Origin: Syntrophomonas sp. UBA4807 | Lineage (GTDB): Bacteria; Bacillota; Syntrophomonadia; Syntrophomonadales; Syntrophomonadaceae | Direction: 5' to 3' | Assembly: GCA_002402575.1 (NCBI GenBank) | Contig: DHGD01000005.1 | Coordinates: 1-7,720 of the forward strand | Length of the DNA: 7,720 nucleotides | Shown here: positions 5,325 through 7,720 of the stretch, piece by piece | How positions within the stretch are numbered: the first letter of the stretch is position 1 | Layout: every line of letters starts with the position of its first letter | Position numbers and translations under genes: made by a program | The notes under the pieces: generated by a model | Seen by the model: the letters and a program-made list of their open reading frames with translations, nothing else | Databases searched by the model: none | Told to the model about the DNA's origin: nothing

Positions 5325-5551
5325 TGGCTAAAAGCTATATTGATGGGAGAGGCTGGAAATACAAAGTTATGGGTGATCTTGCTGGTACCTTTAAGGCCAG
5401 GTATCAGAAGCCCAATAAAACAGGTGACATCGGATGGAAAGGTGTTGCAGCATTACCAAGGCGTTATAGCCTTAATGCCGCACAAGAAGACCTGGATTTA
5501 TATGCAGCAAAGAAAGGGATGCAAGTAATAACTGAGGGAGGAAAGCAATGA
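5324..5551 (+). CDS. Small basic phage-type protein, 75 aa
   Basis: ATG at 5324 shares a base with the preceding TAA, and GGTGGAG at about 5312-5318 is the ribosome binding site. The product (AKSYIDGRGWKYKVMGDLAGTFKARYQKP, then GWKGVAALPRRYSLNAAQEDLDLYAAKKGM) is basic, with a beta-rich first half and a helix at about 51-64. The layout, WKYKV then FKARYQKP then GWKGVAALP and an AQxDLDxYAxKKG helix, is that of a small phage protein seen repeatedly beside recombination genes; I know no established function. The basic, aromatic surface would suit nucleic-acid binding (inference). Its last codons, GAG GGA GGA AAG, are the ribosome binding site of the SMC-like ATPase gene, which it overlaps by 4 nt. 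Confidence 0.75.
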   Translation: MAKSYIDGRGWKYKVMGDLAGTFKARYQKPNKTGDIGWKGVAALPRRYSLNAAQEDLDLYAAKKGMQVITEGGKQ

Positions 5552-6840
5552 GTATTAAGATCAACAAGTTAGAAATTGAAAATGTTAAGCGGGTCAAGGC
5601 TGTCAAAATAGAGCCGACCGCCAATGGCCTGACTATTGTAGGAGGGCGCAATAATCAGGGAAAGACTTCTGTGCTGGACGCAATCGCCTGGGCCCTGGGA
5701 GGGGAAAAGTTTAGACCGTCAGAGGCACAGCGTGAGGGCTCGGTAATCCCGCCTAACCTGCACATCGTAATGTCCAACGGCCTGGTAGTTGAGAGGAAGG
5801 GAAAGAACAGCGACCTGAAGGTTATCGACCCCAACGGCAAGAAGGGCGGCCAGCAGCTGCTCAACGAGTTCGTTGAACAACTGGCCCTCGACCTGCCCCG
5901 GTTCATGGCCTCCAGTAGCAAAGAGAAAGCCGCCACTGTGCTTCAGATTATCGGTGTAGGGCCGCAGTTGTTTGAACTGGAACGGCAGGAGCAGGAGATA
6001 TACAGCCGCCGCCGCGCCATCGGGCAGATTGCTGATCAGAAGTCCAAGTTTGCCAAGGAGCAGCCCTACCACCCGGATGCACCGAAGGAACCTATCAGCG
6101 CGTCTGACCTGATTAAACAGCAGCAGGAAATACTGGCCAAGAACGGTGAGAACCAGCGCAAGCGGGATAAAGCATTACAACTACATGCCGAAAGAAATCG
6201 ACTTGCAGAAAAAGTAAATTCATTAAAAGAGGAACTTGAAAAATATACAAAGCAACTTATCCAAGCAGATTTGGATATGGAAACCGCTTACAAGACCTCT
6301 GGACAGCTGCAAGACGAAAGCACAGCGGAGCTCGAAGAAAATATCAACAATATAGAAACCATCAATATCAAGGTGAGGGCCAACCTGGATAAAGACAAGG
6401 CCGAGGAAGACGCCCAAGAATACAGCCGCCAGTATGCTACCCTTACCACCGACCTGGAGGCCGTCAGGCAGAAGAAGGTTGACCTGCTTCAGGGTGCTGA
6501 CCTGCCGCTGCCTGGCCTGTCGGTTGTGGACGGTGAGCTGACTTATGAGGGTAAGAAATGGGACGGCATGAGCGGCAGTGATCAGCTCAAGGTATCTGTG
6601 GCCATCGTCCGCAAGCTGAATCCCAAGTGTGGCTTCGTGTTGTTGGATAAGCTGGAACAAATGGACCTGACCACCCTGACCGAGTTCGGGCAGTGGTTGG
6701 AGCAGGAGGGATTACAGGCAATAGCTACAAGGGTGAGCACCGGGGATGAATGCAGCATCATCATCGAGGACGGCTATGTGGCCGGGGCGGAAGTACCGGT
6801 ACAGGTAGAAGCACCAAAATTTAAGGTAGGTGAGTTTTAG
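5548..6840 (+). CDS. SMC/Rad50-like AAA family ATPase, 430 aa
   Basis: ATG at 5548 has GGGAGGAAAG just upstream. The N-terminus is typical of SMC/Rad50/RecF-like ATPases: KINKLEIENVKRVKAVKIEP, then Walker A GGRNNQGKTS at 32-41 and LDAIAWALGG. Residues about 140-315 form a charged, glutamate- and lysine-rich coiled coil without a Cys-x-x-Cys zinc hook. The C-terminal lobe has a signature-like MSGSDQLKVSVAI at 341-353 and Walker B CGFVLLDKLEQMD at 361-373, in which lysine stands where the catalytic glutamate normally follows the aspartate. A TRVSTGDECSIIIEDG segment follows. At 430 residues it is far shorter than SbcC or Rad50. It probably acts with the adjacent Sak4-like protein in phage DNA recombination or end processing (inference). 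No nuclease partner is in view. Base composition drops in the coiled-coil part. Confidence 0.9.
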   Translation: MSIKINKLEIENVKRVKAVKIEPTANGLTIVGGRNNQGKTSVLDAIAWALGGEKFRPSEAQREGSVIPPNLHIVMSNGLVVERKGKNSDLKVIDPNGKKGGQQLLNEFVEQLALDLPRFMASSSKEKAATVLQIIGVGPQLFELERQEQEIYSRRRAIGQIADQKSKFAKEQPYHPDAPKEPISASDLIKQQQEILAKNGENQRKRDKALQLHAERNRLAEKVNSLKEELEKYTKQLIQADLDMETAYKTSGQLQDESTAELEENINNIETINIKVRANLDKDKAEEDAQEYSRQYATLTTDLEAVRQKKVDLLQGADLPLPGLSVVDGELTYEGKKWDGMSGSDQLKVSVAIVRKLNPKCGFVLLDKLEQMDLTTLTEFGQWLEQEGLQAIATRVSTGDECSIIIEDGYVAGAEVPVQVEAPKFKVGEF

Positions 6841-6842
6841 TA

Positions 6843-7720
6843 ATGCAAATTTCACGCGGAATAATCACAGGCCCACAGAAGGTCGTAATTTACGGCCCGG
6901 AGGGAATTGGCAAGTCATTCCTTGCTTCCCGGTTCCCTGATCCCCTGTTCAGCGACACAGAGGACAGCACGAAGCACATGGATGTCAACAGATTCCCCAA
7001 GCCTACCAGTTGGACCATGCTCCTGGAGCAGGCCCGGTATGTCAAGTCCAATCCGTCAATATGCCAGACCTATGTAATTGACACGGCGGACTGGGCCGAG
7101 CAGCTTTGTACGGAATATGTCTGTTCAAATAAACTTCCACCCAAGGGCAAAGAAACGATCACCGGAATTGAGGACTTTGGCTATGGCAAGGGATACACCT
7201 ACCTGGCTGAAGAGTTTGGCCGGCTGTTAAATCTGCTGTCTGAGATTATCGGACTGGGGGTCAATGTGGTTCTGACTGCCCATGCGGCTATGAGGAAATT
7301 TGAGCAGCCGGATGAACTTGGCCAGTACGACCGATGGGAGATGAAGCTACAAAAGAAAGTCTATCCACTGGTAAAGGAATGGGCTGACATGGTCCTGTTC
7401 TGCAACTACAAAACCTATGTTGTAAATGTGGACAACCAGGGAGCGCAGAAAGGCAGGAACAAGGCCCAAGGCGGAAGCAGAGTAATGTTTTCCTCTCACC
7501 ACCCCTGCTGGGACGCAAAAAACCGGCACAACCTGGCGGAGGAACTGCCACTGGAATATGAGCAGATAGCCCACTGTATCCCGGTAAGAGGGACAGCACC
7601 GGCACAACAACCCACTCGCGCACCGGAACCAAAACCAGAACCTGCAGCGGTACAACCGCCACCGGCACAGGCACCAGTACAAGCCCCAGCACAACCTGCC
7701 GGCATTAACCCGGCCATACC
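6843..7720 (+). CDS. Sak4-like RecA-fold ATP-binding protein (3' end missing)
   Basis: ATG at 6843, 2 nt after the preceding stop, is served by GGTAGGTGAG at 6825-6834. The frame is open to the window edge, giving 292 visible residues. Walker A is GPEGIGKS at 18-25. Walker B is TYVIDTADW at 76-84. LTAHA at 144-148 is the sensor-like strand end of RecA-like NTPases, and YDRWEMKLQKKVYPLVKEWADMVLF at 162-186 is characteristic of phage Sak4-type ATP-binding proteins. Sak4 proteins are single-strand annealing/recombination ATPases related to the RecA/Rad51 core and work with phage SSB. Residues from about 250 onward form a Pro/Ala/Gln-rich tail (APAQQPTRAPEPKPEP and further), probably disordered. 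The SMC-like ATPase directly upstream suggests a shared recombination module. The stop codon is outside the window. Confidence 0.88.
   Translation, partial: MQISRGIITGPQKVVIYGPEGIGKSFLASRFPDPLFSDTEDSTKHMDVNRFPKPTSWTMLLEQARYVKSNPSICQTYVIDTADWAEQLCTEYVCSNKLPPKGKETITGIEDFGYGKGYTYLAEEFGRLLNLLSEIIGLGVNVVLTAHAAMRKFEQPDELGQYDRWEMKLQKKVYPLVKEWADMVLFCNYKTYVVNVDNQGAQKGRNKAQGGSRVMFSSHHPCWDAKNRHNLAEELPLEYEQIAHCIPVRGTAPAQQPTRAPEPKPEPAAVQPPPAQAPVQAPAQPAGINPAI

Noticed and set aside
5340..5528. Overlapping plus-strand frame inside the 75-aa gene
   Set aside because: It is a +1 frame shadow without its own ribosome binding site; the 75-residue frame has a coupled start and a phage-type pattern.
6223..6660. 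145-codon minus-strand frame opposite the SMC-like ATPase
   Set aside because: It lies wholly inside a strongly supported gene and shows no domain pattern; it is a shadow of the coiled-coil codons.
7288..7717. Long minus-strand open frames opposite the Sak4-like gene
   Set aside because: They mirror a low-complexity GC-rich coding region with clear Walker motifs on the plus strand, and their translations are Cys/Val/Leu-rich without a recognisable domain.
1..7720. tRNA genes, CRISPR arrays or insertion sequences
   Set aside because: No cloverleaf-like segment, no regularly spaced direct repeats and no transposase or terminal inverted repeats were seen; nearly all bases are occupied by plus-strand genes.

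Overview
The window is a tightly packed, single-direction block of phage-type genes, most likely part of the early or DNA-metabolism region of a prophage or temperate phage of a Gram-positive, Clostridia-like host (Bacillota). The reasons are strong AGGAGG-type ribosome binding sites, many GTG/TTG starts, stop-start overlaps at most junctions, numerous small unknown proteins, and three protein types that recur in such phages: a SNF2-like helicase joined to a DNA methyltransferase, an SMC/Rad50-like AAA ATPase, and a Sak4-like RecA-fold ATPase. The host assignment is inference. No integrase, structural, RNA or CRISPR gene is visible, and no convincing minus-strand gene was found.

Layout. Positions 1-1410 hold the end of a large protein whose start lies outside the window: a helicase C-terminal domain followed in the same frame by a beta-class (permuted) DNA methyltransferase. 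Positions 1412-3555 hold eight small genes of unknown role: a one-helix membrane protein, a four-cysteine acidic protein, a 127-residue protein, two paralogous 95-residue proteins that were duplicated together with their 5' leader, a 122-residue protein and a 38-residue protein lying between the two copies, and a 59-residue protein. Positions 3548-5551 hold a 250-residue protein with a TubC-docking-like N-terminus, two proteins with helix-turn-helix-like segments, and a basic 75-residue protein. Positions 5548-7720 hold the recombination pair: the SMC-like ATPase and, 2 nt downstream, the Sak4-like ATPase, which runs off the right edge.

The genes look like one polycistronic, translationally coupled unit. 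At seven junctions the ribosome binding site of the next gene sits in the final codons of the previous one and forces a Gly-Gly near its C-terminus. The ends of the block have recognisable DNA-processing roles (strand remodelling, DNA modification, single-strand annealing or recombination). The middle is an accessory block of unrecognised small proteins and is where an undescribed function, such as host takeover or anti-defence, would most plausibly sit. I found no proof of a new system. The best leads are the helicase-methyltransferase fusion, the duplicated leader-plus-gene unit, the altered Walker B of the SMC-like ATPase, and the base-composition break inside that gene.
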